Of a stretch of DNA of 64,000 bases, positions 56,001-64,000 are shown in pieces; position 1 is the first letter of the stretch, and each line of letters opens with the position of its first letter. Source of the DNA: Bacteroidota bacterium (lineage in GTDB: Bacteria; Bacteroidota; Bacteroidia; Chitinophagales; Saprospiraceae); assembly GCA_016124585.1 (NCBI GenBank), contig WGNL01000035.1, positions 106,402-170,401 of the forward strand. The letters are read 5' to 3'. Under the pieces are notes generated by a model, which did no database searches, had not been told where the DNA came from, and saw only the letters and a program-made list of their open reading frames with translations. The translations under genes were made by a program, and so were the position numbers.

Positions 56001-57020
56001 ATCCAACTTGACGGCGTGGATGACGAATTACAAAGCAACCTGAATTTCGACCCTGCTAGCCAGCCGTTTACTGTGGAGTTTTGGGTGAAATTGGAAGGTG
56101 ATTCCGCCATTGCCCAAATCATTTTGGATAAACTGCGGTCGGACGGGAACAGCTATTTTACTTTGATAACCCTGCAAAGTCGGCTCTGGGCATATTTCGG
56201 AGGTCAGTTGCTTGAAACGCAAAGCCCAACTGTGCTAAGCCGCAGCGAGTGGAATCATATCGCTTTTGTTTGGGATTTGCAAACCGCCAAATTATACCTC
56301 AACGGCCTAGTCGTAGCAGCTTCCGACATCAGCTCTGTACCAAGCAATACCGCCAACCTAAACATCGGGACGCTGCGCAACCAAGGTTATCATTTCAATG
56401 GAAAATTGGATGAAATCCGGTATTGGGCTACCGCTCGCTCTCAGCAGGAAATTTTGGAAGGCATGCACCTCAGCGCAGCGGCAAAGCTGAGCAGTTCGGT
56501 TTTTTACTACCAAATGAATCGGACATCCAGCGACTTGTCAGGAGGCCAGGTCCTGTCATTGATTGGCAACCCAGTTTTCACTAGTTCCGGCGCCAACGTT
56601 GGTGGAGATGGCGATGCGCAAACCATCACCAATATGACTTCGCAAAGCAGCTATGAATTCGAAAACACAAAAATTGTGTTGGATTTGACCACACCTGAAG
56701 ACTCCATTGCCATGACCACAGTATATCAAGCGTTCACGCCAAACACCACAGACGGCATATCCGGTAGCACCATTTTTGATGGTCAAAATTGGACGCTTCA
56801 CGAAACCACAGGCAATGATTTCAGTGCCGATATAACCTTTGGGTTCCCAGCTGGCACATTCACGGATTTTGTTGCGAGTTCCTACAAATTGTACAGCCGA
56901 ACTGCGGGTAGCGACGGGGCTTGGGCACTATTGGTGGACGGTGCAGCAGCAGTTAACGAAAGTAGTATAAAATTCAATGCCATCAGTACGGTTGGACAGT
57001 TTATCGTGGTTAAAAATTAA
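53022..57020 (+). CDS. Secreted M43 (pappalysin-like) metalloprotease with GEVED and LamG domains
   Basis: A 1332-residue exported protease. The signal peptide ends SYAQ. The M43 catalytic domain (about 75-360) has HEVGHALYLKHTF beginning at H256, the extended zinc motif HExxHxxGxxH-like form of this family, and a Met-turn (YNLMGYF). A GEVED domain lies at about 430-520 (VQVYIDWDNDGSMTASEL, YGQVEDYPVYV). Two LamG/concanavalin-like domains follow (LPTS-free core phrases DGEWHHIAVVLDNSS and EWNHIAFVWDLQ), each trailed by a repeat of 120-130 residues. No T9SS sorting domain is visible at the end (GQFIVVKN). It converges on the next gene with a 4-bp overlap. Confidence 0.88.
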   Translation: MKTMRPLTPKLVMLLLSIGIFLFTLKSYAQTSPCGSDQIHDQLKAIDPLFAQRMAEAPAKFQAFLEQKSAAKNGTEKSVTTTYTIPLVFHVIYTSTNASNNISDAQIQSAVQRLNEIYSNGTGTTVDTKIQFQLATMDENCAATTGIVRVSGAGVTNYTNHGIDGEVIDSDGIGASMSSIFNLSRWDPDLYLNIYVVSEINNNDGGYGTQAYAFYPSASDSYYGVVIMYNTLGYDYNNCGCYQLKSYSDENETLAHEVGHALYLKHTFEGGTSSACPSTDDTAGDEVADTPAHKYITYCPTSGGNSCYSSSDPFYSWDKIKYNLMGYFTETCTNQFTQGQADRMAWAIETYKPGLLYSTGLQSTAVTMTAASCTPQTTSGLGGEYGVGPIKVTIGDMVASSNSAYQDGGYLSRSCFSASLEINQTYPVEIITWGNYSEDVQVYIDWDNDGSMTASELIFSGENAKAFSGTFTVPSTATTGQWLRARVISDHKQYTISSSCYAPVYGQVEDYPVYVASLNPTLTCSVTSLSTFTTQTTTASASQSFKITGTDLSGNVTVSNSNSAFELSSNGTSYSASLSFTPSNSILSEKTVYVRLKSNQAVGTYSGTITISASGASSKTVSITGKVGEISSERGNAMEFDGDGDGVSTDFNGISGGQSRSFEAWVKTPGEGIIFGYGINSTYKKWVVRTDANGYLRIEINNAYKVGTTALTDGEWHHIAVVLDNSSGATLANTTLYVDGKVESISSSNNTNQTINTDASGSLTIGRDMSSRYFEGLIDEVRIWSVARSAQEIRENMHLTLTGSESGLAAYYQFNSAGSTTYDWVGFTEGSLEGDASFAASSINCGREGTSQSISGIASTGLKTFSDSNFKIDFSQKNGSDDFTVTYQEFEPNGTTGTDGNTIFQNPVWTVNRSGSSSFLADFTFSLPANTLTETDPYNFALYHRSMGGDGDWELLSATGSSVSGSAVTFDNISETGQFMLAQTGTSTERGQAIQLDGVDDELQSNLNFDPASQPFTVEFWVKLEGDSAIAQIILDKLRSDGNSYFTLITLQSRLWAYFGGQLLETQSPTVLSRSEWNHIAFVWDLQTAKLYLNGLVVAASDISSVPSNTANLNIGTLRNQGYHFNGKLDEIRYWATARSQQEILEGMHLSAAAKLSSSVFYYQMNRTSSDLSGGQVLSLIGNPVFTSSGANVGGDGDAQTITNMTSQSSYEFENTKIVLDLTTPEDSIAMTTVYQAFTPNTTDGISGSTIFDGQNWTLHETTGNDFSADITFGFPAGTFTDFVASSYKLYSRTAGSDGAWALLVDGAAAVNESSIKFNAISTVGQFIVVKN

Positions 57021-58555
57021 TGGCTCTCACTGTTTTCTTTTATCCGATAGGCGGACGGTGTTATGCCAATTTCTTTTTTGAAATAACGGTTAAATGAAGC
57101 TTTATTATTAAACCCAGCCTCATAAGCAATTTGAATAATGGTATAGTGATTAAAACTCGGGTCGGCCAATAATTGCTTCACATATTCGACCCTGTATTTA
57201 TTGATTAATTCAAAAAAATTGACACCATAATGTTCGTTAATCACCTGCGATAATTGGTGGTAACTAATATCAAGATATGCCGCTAAATCAGCCAACCGCA
57301 GCTCGTTTTCCTTAAACACTTGTTCCTCTTTCATCAATCGCTCCATACTTCGTTTGATGGATTCGCTGGCCGATGTGGTAAGGTTGGAAGTCTGGTATTT
57401 TTTTACTGGCAAAAAATGGCCAATTGGCTCGCTGCTAAAAATCCGCTTTTGCACTAAGCCCATATAGGCAATAGCCAATATACTCAAGGCCATGACGAGG
57501 CTAATGGAATAATCCCATTCTGGATTGAAAAAACTGCACCGCACCAGCACAAAATAAGATAAAAATGCAGCTGTATATGCTATCATCCCCCATGCTACAA
57601 CCCTTGTCCATATTTTAATATTGGCATCCACTTGCCATTCATTATGGCTCATTTCATAAATGAGGATGGAATAAAAAAGCAGGTGCCCGCAGAGCAAAGT
57701 GGAAGAGCTTCCGATAGTAGAAAAGTCAGACGAGAACCCAGTATCTATACCAAAATTCAACAAGATAGCTGGCAGTGTAAACAAAAAAGACAAGCTTGGC
57801 ACAACATAATGCAAGGCAATCTCTTTTATCGTATAATCTTCCTTAAAACTGGTTTTTAAATAAAAATAAAGCGAAGGCCCAACCATAAAAGTTAGGGGTT
57901 GCCATATATTTTGGAGATAAGGAAAAAACAAGGCATACTGTGTCCATATAAGTACATATGAAATTAGGATAATAGCGAAAGAAAACACAACCAGCGAAAG
58001 CCATTTTTCACCAACAGAAAACCGTGACTTGCCAAACAACAGCACAAAGCCAATCAGCAATCCAAGCACTGCAATGGCCGACAGCAGCACTGTCCAAAAA
58101 TTAAAGCCTGGCGCCAAGGATTCCTTCAATTTAATGAACGCCGCATTGCGCTTCGCCAATCCGTCAAACTCATTTTGTGACAGCATCCGGTAATTCAACA
58201 CACCCTCAGGGATACCAAGCAAGCTGGCCATCGCCAAACTATCCTCCTGTAATGCGGCATAGCATTTCCCCACCCAAAATCTCGCAATATGCTGACGTTT
58301 TGCCTCCATTTGCTGAACTTCCTGAAACAGTTGCATGGCATGCGCAACGTCGCCATTTCGGTAAAAACAGACGGCTCCGTTGAACTTCATGTCCTCACTG
58401 AGCAGGTTCGTTCCAGCCAATTGCGAAGCAACCTTATCACATTCCCTCCCAGCCACCGCCTTCTGCAAGTCAGTTGCAGTTAATTGCCCCAACGCAGCTG
58501 TTGCGAAGCAAATGAGGAAAAGGAATATGATAAGCTGCTCATTTTTCATCGTCAT
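57017..58555 (-). CDS. Membrane-anchored AraC-family regulator
   Basis: A 512-residue protein. The start at 58555 (MTMKNEQ) was chosen because it opens with a signal-like hydrophobic stretch and lies 25 bp after the preceding stop. Residues 20-150 form TPR-like helices, and about seven hydrophobic segments at 160-390 form a membrane domain (ALFFPYLQNIWQPLTFMVGPSLYFYL). The C-terminal 100 residues are an AraC DNA-binding domain (AAYLDISYHQLSQVINEHYG, AYEAGFNNKASFNRYFKKEIGITPS). Such regulators act directly from the membrane. The nearby propeller gene on the same strand may be co-transcribed. Confidence 0.9.
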   Translation of the reverse strand: MTMKNEQLIIFLFLICFATAALGQLTATDLQKAVAGRECDKVASQLAGTNLLSEDMKFNGAVCFYRNGDVAHAMQLFQEVQQMEAKRQHIARFWVGKCYAALQEDSLAMASLLGIPEGVLNYRMLSQNEFDGLAKRNAAFIKLKESLAPGFNFWTVLLSAIAVLGLLIGFVLLFGKSRFSVGEKWLSLVVFSFAIILISYVLIWTQYALFFPYLQNIWQPLTFMVGPSLYFYLKTSFKEDYTIKEIALHYVVPSLSFLFTLPAILLNFGIDTGFSSDFSTIGSSSTLLCGHLLFYSILIYEMSHNEWQVDANIKIWTRVVAWGMIAYTAAFLSYFVLVRCSFFNPEWDYSISLVMALSILAIAYMGLVQKRIFSSEPIGHFLPVKKYQTSNLTTSASESIKRSMERLMKEEQVFKENELRLADLAAYLDISYHQLSQVINEHYGVNFFELINKYRVEYVKQLLADPSFNHYTIIQIAYEAGFNNKASFNRYFKKEIGITPSAYRIKENSESH

Positions 58556-58580
58556 AAAATTGGGAATCGCCCATTTATCA

Positions 58581-59702
58581 TTACTGCTGCACCACCACTT
58601 TTTGTCTTGCAATGGTGCCATCCGACATTTTCGAGGTGAGGTGGTAAACCCCATTAGCTAGTTTGGATGCGTCCCAACTTGTGCTGTCAGCAAAATTAAT
58701 TTTTTGGATAAACAAACCTGCCGAATTAAAGACCTCGAATGACGCTGCAGGCTGCGTGGCGTCAGGGTTTGAAACCTGAAAATAGTTGCCCACATTAGGT
58801 GTTACGAAGCTGATATCCTTGAAAACTTCGTGGCTAGAGTTGACCTGAATTGGCCGAAAAACTACAGCATTTGGCAACAAGAGGCCAAGCGTGCTTGGCG
58901 GTACCAAGTTCTTGATGAAACTACCATCCGCACTGAAAACCTTAACCGATGAAGTGCCACCGACGCCAATGGCAATATCGCCGTTCGGGAAAAAATCAAC
59001 GCCTTCGCATTGCGGTACGCCTGTTGCAAAAACGCCGAGATAATTGCCTTGGCTATCGAATCGCTTGATGACACCAGCACTCCAGTCATTCACGAACAGG
59101 TCACCATTTTCAGCAAACCAAATATTGGTAGGACCAACGAGGTTGGTGCTGATGAAAATGCCCAGGTCAGCACCCGTTGGACTGAATTTCCTAACCAATT
59201 TCCCATTGTACGAAGAAACGTAGAGGTTGCCGTCAGCATCCCAATCGAGGCCAATGCTCGTGCCCACGCCTGTTGCGGTGAAGTCGTCCACAAAGCTGCC
59301 ATCAAGGTGGTAGCGCTTTACTTTGCCGTTGCCTTGCCATTGGAGCACGTAAAGCAAGCTGTCCGGGCCAAGTTCCATGCGGGTTGGGCCGACGATACCA
59401 GTTGCAAATTCGCCAAGATAGGCACCCGTGGTAGCGTTGAATTTGGTGAGCGAATTCGTGTTCAGGTTGGAAATCAAGACTACGTTTTCGTTTTCGAGGA
59501 AAAAAATATCCTGCGGCCAAGCCAGGTGGTCTGAGATGAACACCTGGCCGTTTTCTCCGTTCTGGTCGAACTTTAAGATTTGCCAAGGCCCCTGGTTAAA
59601 ATTACCAGCATCGCTGACATACACATCGAAGTTTTGGGCGGAAATCGGAACGCAACAGCTAGCCAAAACCAACCCTACAAGCAGTAAAGTTTTAATTTTC
59701 AT
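58581..59702 (-). CDS. Secreted NHL/SMP-30-like beta-propeller protein with T9SS domain
   Basis: A 373-residue protein. The ATG at 59702 (MKIKTLLLVG) gives a signal peptide ending SAQ; the 10 residues upstream were left out. Six-bladed propeller repeats have phrases such as DWDADGNLYVSSYNGKLVRKF and FAENGDLFVNDWSAGVIKRF, each blade having a D-x-x-G-N core. The last 75 residues are a T9SS type A domain (FEVFNSAGLFIQKINF, LANGVYHLTSKM). Its role is unknown; a secreted binding or lactonase-like protein is possible. It is 25 bp upstream of the AraC regulator gene. Confidence 0.85.
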   Translation of the reverse strand: MKIKTLLLVGLVLASCCVPISAQNFDVYVSDAGNFNQGPWQILKFDQNGENGQVFISDHLAWPQDIFFLENENVVLISNLNTNSLTKFNATTGAYLGEFATGIVGPTRMELGPDSLLYVLQWQGNGKVKRYHLDGSFVDDFTATGVGTSIGLDWDADGNLYVSSYNGKLVRKFSPTGADLGIFISTNLVGPTNIWFAENGDLFVNDWSAGVIKRFDSQGNYLGVFATGVPQCEGVDFFPNGDIAIGVGGTSSVKVFSADGSFIKNLVPPSTLGLLLPNAVVFRPIQVNSSHEVFKDISFVTPNVGNYFQVSNPDATQPAASFEVFNSAGLFIQKINFADSTSWDASKLANGVYHLTSKMSDGTIARQKVVVQQ

Positions 59703-59796
59703 GTTCGCAAAATTTTGGTGAAATAATGGCAAATGAATGCCCTCACCACCATTTTGCGGTCTCGTTTTATAAAGATTTACCCTTTTTTAGCGGAAT

Positions 59797-60780
59797 TTAC
59801 TCAAATGAAAAATACGGTTCAAGCTTCCTCCAGTCTTCGTCTGTGAAGCCGACCTTAACTTTTTTTACGCTAGCAAAATCGGAATAGCTGCCATGTTGGA
59901 TGCGGTAATTGAAGAGGATGGTAGCTTGGTAACTGTTCAGATAGGGGTGTTTTTTCAGTTCGTCCAGTGTCGCTGCGTTGAGATTTATCCTTCGGAAAAC
60001 GGGCGATTCCACTTTAATTTGTGGCTGTATTTTTTGAAAAACACTGTCTGGCAGGCCGTGTGTTTCACCCACTTGCGCCGCCGAGGCAAAGCCACCAAGT
60101 TTTTCGCGGTAATTTACGATTCGCTTCGCCCAACCAGGCCCTACACCCCGAATTTGCTGCCAATCCTCCACCGAGGCAGCATTGATGTCCACCATGACAG
60201 CGGTGTTTTTCTTCGGGAATTTGGCAGGTTCCGGTCTTGACGTTTCGTACGCAACTGGTTTCGTAAAATCCTGATTATCAGAATTTTTTGAAGATTCAAC
60301 ATAATTTTTCTCATTTCTTGGCAGCTCAATTTGAATGAATGGAAGTAGCCGCCCGTAATCTTCCTCCCGCAAGCCGTACACCTTTTTCAAATCTTCTTTT
60401 TTGTAAAAATGCCCACCTTTAGCACGAAAGTTAAGCAAGGTCTGTGCTGTACGGGCGGAAAGACCAAGTCGCACTAAATCCTCTTTTGAGACTGTGTTTG
60501 GGTCAAAATTGAAAGACTCTATCTGGTGAGGACTAGTGTTCTCTCGGCCACCCCGAAAAGCAACAAAACCTTCTTCGGTAGGTTTGTTTTCTTCTGACGG
60601 CACAAGGGAAGCGGCCCAATTCAGAGATGCTGAAAAGTCATTTTTTCCGGTCCTTGTGCAAAGCAGTGGGTTGAACAGCGGAAAGGAAAAAGCCAGGACA
60701 CACAACCCGCAAAGCACGATTCCAGCATTGCGTTCCAAGCGAGTGTAATAGAAATACTCGTGAAGGGGAAAGGTTCTCAT
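59797..60780 (-). CDS. Helix-hairpin-helix (ComEA-like) protein
   Basis: A 327-residue protein from the ATG at 60780 (MRTFPLHEYFYY). One membrane helix is near residues 20-40 (AGIVLCGLCVLAFSFPLF). The rest carries three or four helix-hairpin-helix units that bind DNA backbone: FDPNTVSKEDLVRLGLS, INAASVEDWQQIRGVGPGWAKRIVNYR and LNAATLDELKKHPYLNSYQATILFNYR. The middle unit is the closest to ComEA. A role in DNA binding or uptake is inferred, since the family is involved in transformation. It is divergent from the S9 peptidase gene. Confidence 0.9.
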   Translation of the reverse strand: MRTFPLHEYFYYTRLERNAGIVLCGLCVLAFSFPLFNPLLCTRTGKNDFSASLNWAASLVPSEENKPTEEGFVAFRGGRENTSPHQIESFNFDPNTVSKEDLVRLGLSARTAQTLLNFRAKGGHFYKKEDLKKVYGLREEDYGRLLPFIQIELPRNEKNYVESSKNSDNQDFTKPVAYETSRPEPAKFPKKNTAVMVDINAASVEDWQQIRGVGPGWAKRIVNYREKLGGFASAAQVGETHGLPDSVFQKIQPQIKVESPVFRRINLNAATLDELKKHPYLNSYQATILFNYRIQHGSYSDFASVKKVKVGFTDEDWRKLEPYFSFE

Positions 60781-60979
60781 AGTTTGTTTAGGTTTGTGAA
60801 GATTTCTACATGTAGCGCAGGGTTCAGCGCTTTCCAACAAAGGTATTTTCACGGAAAAGGTGTGTCAAATATTTCTTTTAGGTATTGAAAAAACTTTGTT
60901 TCCTAGCAGAAAGTCAAACAGGCATTCCGTTCCGAAAAACCTATCAGAATTCTTAAAATCAAACTTTCAACAAGCTTAC

Positions 60980-63427
60980 ATGCGCATTTTTACTACCCTC
61001 ACAGTCTGCCTTTTTTCCCTTGGAAAGCTCACTTCCCAAACAAAACCTGTCAACCTCTCCCCACTTAGCATCGAACAGATTATGCAAGGAGAGGGCTTCA
61101 TTGGTGCCCTGCCGGAAAACATTGCTTGGAGCGAGGATAGCCGCACCGTGTTTTTTTCTTGGAATCCCGATTTAGACACATTGCGTAGCACCTATAGAAT
61201 CGATGTAGCCAACGCCAGTGCCAAGCCCGAAAAACTAAATCTGGATGAATTGAAAACTATGACTGGCCGAGGCAGTTACAATCGTGATTTTACCCAAAAA
61301 CTTTATTCGAAAAACGGCGACCTTTTCCTTCGGAACATGCCTGACAAGGTTCCCAATCACAAACAGGCCGCCATGAATCCGACGCTACCGCCACTTCTTC
61401 AAATTACGAACACCACCGAGACCGAAAGCTCACCGCGGTTCAGCGGAGATGAAACGAAAATTATTTACGAACGCTTCGATAACCTCTACGCCTGGGATAT
61501 TGCCACTGGAACTACCACCCAACTCACCGACTTCAAACGAGGTGCCGACCGCAGTAAAGAGCGAAAAAAAAGCCCTGAAAACCAGTTGCTCGAAATTGAC
61601 CAACTCAATATGTTCGGCATCCTATCGGAGCGAAAAGCCGACCGAGAGGCGCAGAATAGGCAAAGGGAAGCACTGAAACCCACACGCCCAAAGACCATTT
61701 TTTATGGTGAAAAAAGGCTAAGCGCCATGACCGAAAGTCCTGATTTACATTACATCACTTTCAATCTGACGGCAGAGGTACCGGGTGAGCAAACAGATGT
61801 TCCGAGTTATGTGACTGAATCTGGCAAGGTAGAAAACTTGAAATCCCGCCCCAAAGTAGGAGGTGCGCAAGATGAAACAACACTTGGTATCTGGGACCGG
61901 CAGCGTGATACTTTTTATTTTGTTGAAACGAAAAACTTGGAAGGCATCCGGCAGAAGCCACTTTTCCTTCGAGACTATTTCCATCAAGAAGTCCTGCCAA
62001 GTGGCGACACAACCTCGTGGGAGCCGCTTTATAAAAACCCAAAAACCGTAAACGTATTGGACCCCATTTTTTCAGCAGACGGCAAAGCAGTTTTAGTAGT
62101 ATTGTCGCACGACAACAAAGACCGCTGGATATGCCTACTTGACCTTGACAGTGGAGGCCTTAAGCAACTCGACCACCAGCATGACGAGGCTTGGATCGGT
62201 GGCCCAGGCATCGGTGGATGGAGCGGCTCATCTGGCAATTTTGGGTGGGTGAACAATTCGACCGTTTGGTTCCAATCGGAAGAAACAGGGTACTCACACC
62301 TTTACACCGTGAATGTGATTACGGGCGAAAAACAAGCATTGACTAGCGGGAAATTTGAAATCTTGGACGTGGAACTCTCCCTGGACAAGCGTTTTTTTTA
62401 CCTCAATTCCAACAAGGAAACACCCTTTGAACACCATTTCTACCGACTCCCCATTGCCGGAGGCAACATGGAGAAATTAACTTCGATGCCCGGCAACAAC
62501 GACGTTACGCTGTCGCCCGACGAGCGCTGGTTGGCCATTCGATACTCTTACAGTAATAAACCATGGGAGCTTTTCATCCAAGAAAATAAGGCTGGTGCAA
62601 AACCTATACAGGTGACACATTCGACCACTGCCGAATTTAACAAATACCCGTGGCGGGAGCCGGAACTGGTCTGGTTCAAAGCCAGCGACGATGTGGAAGT
62701 ACCGGCCCGGCTATACCGTCCGAAGGCTGGCCTGCGCAATGGGGCAGCGGTCGTTTTCGTGCATGGGGCAGGTTATTTGCAAAACGTACATAGCTGGTGG
62801 AGCAGCTATTACCGTGAGTTCATGTTCCATAATTTCCTTGCTGACAACGGATTTACAGTACTCGATGTGGACTATCGGGGCAGCCAAGGCTATGGCCGGG
62901 ACTGGCGAACGGCTATCTACCGCCATATGGGTGGCAAAGACCTCAGCGATCAAGTGGATGCTGCCCATTACCTCGCCGAGCAGGAGGGTATTTCTCCAGA
63001 ACGAATCGGCATCTACGGCGGCAGCTATGGCGGGTTCATCACACTGATGGCCATGTTCACAGCCAATGGCACCTTCCGCAGCGGTGCTGCCCTCCGCTCT
63101 GTGACCGACTGGGCGCATTACAATCACGGCTATACCTCCAACATCCTGAACACACCGCTGGAAGACAGCATCGCATACCGCCTCAGTTCACCAATTTACC
63201 ACGCTGAAGGCTTCAACCAAGGCGACCTTGTGATGCTGCACGGAATGGTGGATACAAACGTGGAGTTTCAAGATGTGGTGCGGCTCTCGCAACGATTGAT
63301 TGAGTTGAAAAAGGAAAATTGGGAACTGGCGGTGTTCCCGCTCGAAGACCACGGTTTCGTGGAACCGAGCAGTTGGACGGATGAGTACAGGAGGATTTGG
63401 GAGTTATTTTGGCGGACACTGCGGTGA
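60980..63427 (+). CDS. S9-family prolyl oligopeptidase / dipeptidyl peptidase
   Basis: An 815-residue serine peptidase. The ATG at 60980 gives a signal peptide (MRIFTTLTVCLFSLG); the longer frame from 60860 has 40 extra residues lacking a signal. The first 500 residues form a beta-propeller, and the C-terminal alpha/beta hydrolase domain has the nucleophile S682 in YGGSYGGF, D758 in MVDTNVEF and H791 in EDHGF. Length and order match the S9B/S9C peptidases that release dipeptides after Pro or process oligopeptides in the periplasm. Substrate choice is inferred. Confidence 0.94.
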   Translation: MRIFTTLTVCLFSLGKLTSQTKPVNLSPLSIEQIMQGEGFIGALPENIAWSEDSRTVFFSWNPDLDTLRSTYRIDVANASAKPEKLNLDELKTMTGRGSYNRDFTQKLYSKNGDLFLRNMPDKVPNHKQAAMNPTLPPLLQITNTTETESSPRFSGDETKIIYERFDNLYAWDIATGTTTQLTDFKRGADRSKERKKSPENQLLEIDQLNMFGILSERKADREAQNRQREALKPTRPKTIFYGEKRLSAMTESPDLHYITFNLTAEVPGEQTDVPSYVTESGKVENLKSRPKVGGAQDETTLGIWDRQRDTFYFVETKNLEGIRQKPLFLRDYFHQEVLPSGDTTSWEPLYKNPKTVNVLDPIFSADGKAVLVVLSHDNKDRWICLLDLDSGGLKQLDHQHDEAWIGGPGIGGWSGSSGNFGWVNNSTVWFQSEETGYSHLYTVNVITGEKQALTSGKFEILDVELSLDKRFFYLNSNKETPFEHHFYRLPIAGGNMEKLTSMPGNNDVTLSPDERWLAIRYSYSNKPWELFIQENKAGAKPIQVTHSTTAEFNKYPWREPELVWFKASDDVEVPARLYRPKAGLRNGAAVVFVHGAGYLQNVHSWWSSYYREFMFHNFLADNGFTVLDVDYRGSQGYGRDWRTAIYRHMGGKDLSDQVDAAHYLAEQEGISPERIGIYGGSYGGFITLMAMFTANGTFRSGAALRSVTDWAHYNHGYTSNILNTPLEDSIAYRLSSPIYHAEGFNQGDLVMLHGMVDTNVEFQDVVRLSQRLIELKKENWELAVFPLEDHGFVEPSSWTDEYRRIWELFWRTLR

Positions 63428-63455
63428 AAACATAAAAAGTGCTTTCAATACTGTT

Positions 63456-63881
63456 ATGAAATTTGAGCTCAAATTATTAGCTAAACCACTTGAGGCTGAT
63501 TTCTCTTATTATGATAGGGGGCTGCCGACTTTCATTTTCTTAATTTTTGGAATAATTGGAATATTTATACTTCCATTTTTTGATTTAGCGGGTTCTGCAA
63601 TTATTAAAATTATACTTGTAGTTATTGGGATTTTTTTAATACTTCAGAAAGTAGAATTCAAAAAAGAAAATGAAATAATTACGCCAAATATTGTAGGCAC
63701 ATTAAGTTTTGACGGGATTACTATTTTATTTAAAACACCAGAAAATATGATAGTTGTAAATAAAGACTTCCAAGGTACTATCCAGTTTAAATTTGGAGGA
63801 TATAAAGGAGAAATCGAAGGATACGGAAGAAACTCAAATGTATATTATGGCACCAATAACATTAGAGTTGCTCTGACCTAA
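63456..63881 (+). CDS. AT-rich small membrane protein, hypothetical
   Basis: A 141-residue protein starting at the ATG 63456 (MKFELKLLAK); a longer frame overlaps the S9 gene. Two hydrophobic segments (FIFLIFGIIGIFILPFF and IIKIILVVIGIFLIL, about 30-70) are followed by a soluble beta-rich domain (VGTLSFDGITILFKTPENMIVV, FKFGGYKGEIEGYG). Base composition is clearly more AT-rich than its neighbours, which suggests recent acquisition. No family is recognised. Nothing further was seen in the last 120 bp. Confidence 0.65.
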   Translation: MKFELKLLAKPLEADFSYYDRGLPTFIFLIFGIIGIFILPFFDLAGSAIIKIILVVIGIFLILQKVEFKKENEIITPNIVGTLSFDGITILFKTPENMIVVNKDFQGTIQFKFGGYKGEIEGYGRNSNVYYGTNNIRVALT

Positions 63882-64000
63882 GTGTTTGATTTTCAACAAG
63901 AGGATGTTTTAATTTTGTCCTTAAAACACCACAATTGAACATCCATTATCAAAAATTAAACACCAACCGACAGTGGAAAGCCGCTACCGGGGTCAGCCAA

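Overview
The window reads as chromosomal DNA of a free-living member of the Bacteroidota, most likely from the Saprospiria group. The evidence is a SusC/SusD pair, many secreted proteins ending in Por/type IX secretion (T9SS) sorting domains, propeller-type membrane regulators, TPR-containing histidine kinases, a TAnnTTTG-type promoter and the near absence of Shine-Dalgarno sequences. The class-level placement is inference. No rRNA, tRNA, CRISPR array, prophage or transposase gene was seen.

Layout. Positions 1-7.7 kb hold a partial Asp-box protein, a large T9SS cargo protein and a LytTR response regulator followed by a TPR histidine kinase. Positions 7.9-18 kb hold a GH95 fucosidase, a Fic protein whose promoter carries two perfect 33-bp repeats, the agmatine-to-putrescine pair aguA/aguB, a secreted beta-helix protein, a small coiled-coil protein, a GH172-family (DUF2961) protein and a two-domain sulfurtransferase. 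Positions 18-34.5 kb hold a glycan utilisation locus: a T9SS glycan-binding protein, SusC, SusD, a PKD lipoprotein and a GH16 beta-glucanase, ended by a strong terminator and probably aimed at laminarin-like beta-1,3-glucan. Next to it are two membrane-spanning one-component propeller regulators, one ending in a LuxR-type and one in an AraC-type DNA-binding domain. The second is broken by a 7-bp tandem duplication.

Positions 34.6-42 kb hold a complete minus-strand trp operon, trpE-G-D-C-F-B-(membrane protein)-A. Upstream of trpE is a 27-codon leader peptide with three consecutive Trp codons, followed by an intrinsic terminator, which is a classical attenuator layout. The operon has also been invaded repeatedly by palindromic repeats. 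Two of them are 33 bp long and sit in frame inside trpF and trpB, and a 100-bp element fills the trpC-trpF gap and supplies the trpC stop codon.

Positions 42-64 kb hold a TonB-dependent receptor, a Nudix hydrolase, a second TPR histidine kinase, a CDGSH iron-sulfur protein, an M13 peptidase, a beta-helix T9SS protein split by one in-frame TAG, a large M43 metalloprotease with LamG domains, an AraC-type membrane regulator, a propeller T9SS protein, a helix-hairpin-helix protein, an S9 prolyl peptidase and an AT-rich small membrane protein.

The combination (secreted hydrolases and proteases, SusCD import, propeller regulators, full tryptophan synthesis) fits a polymer-degrading aerobic heterotroph.
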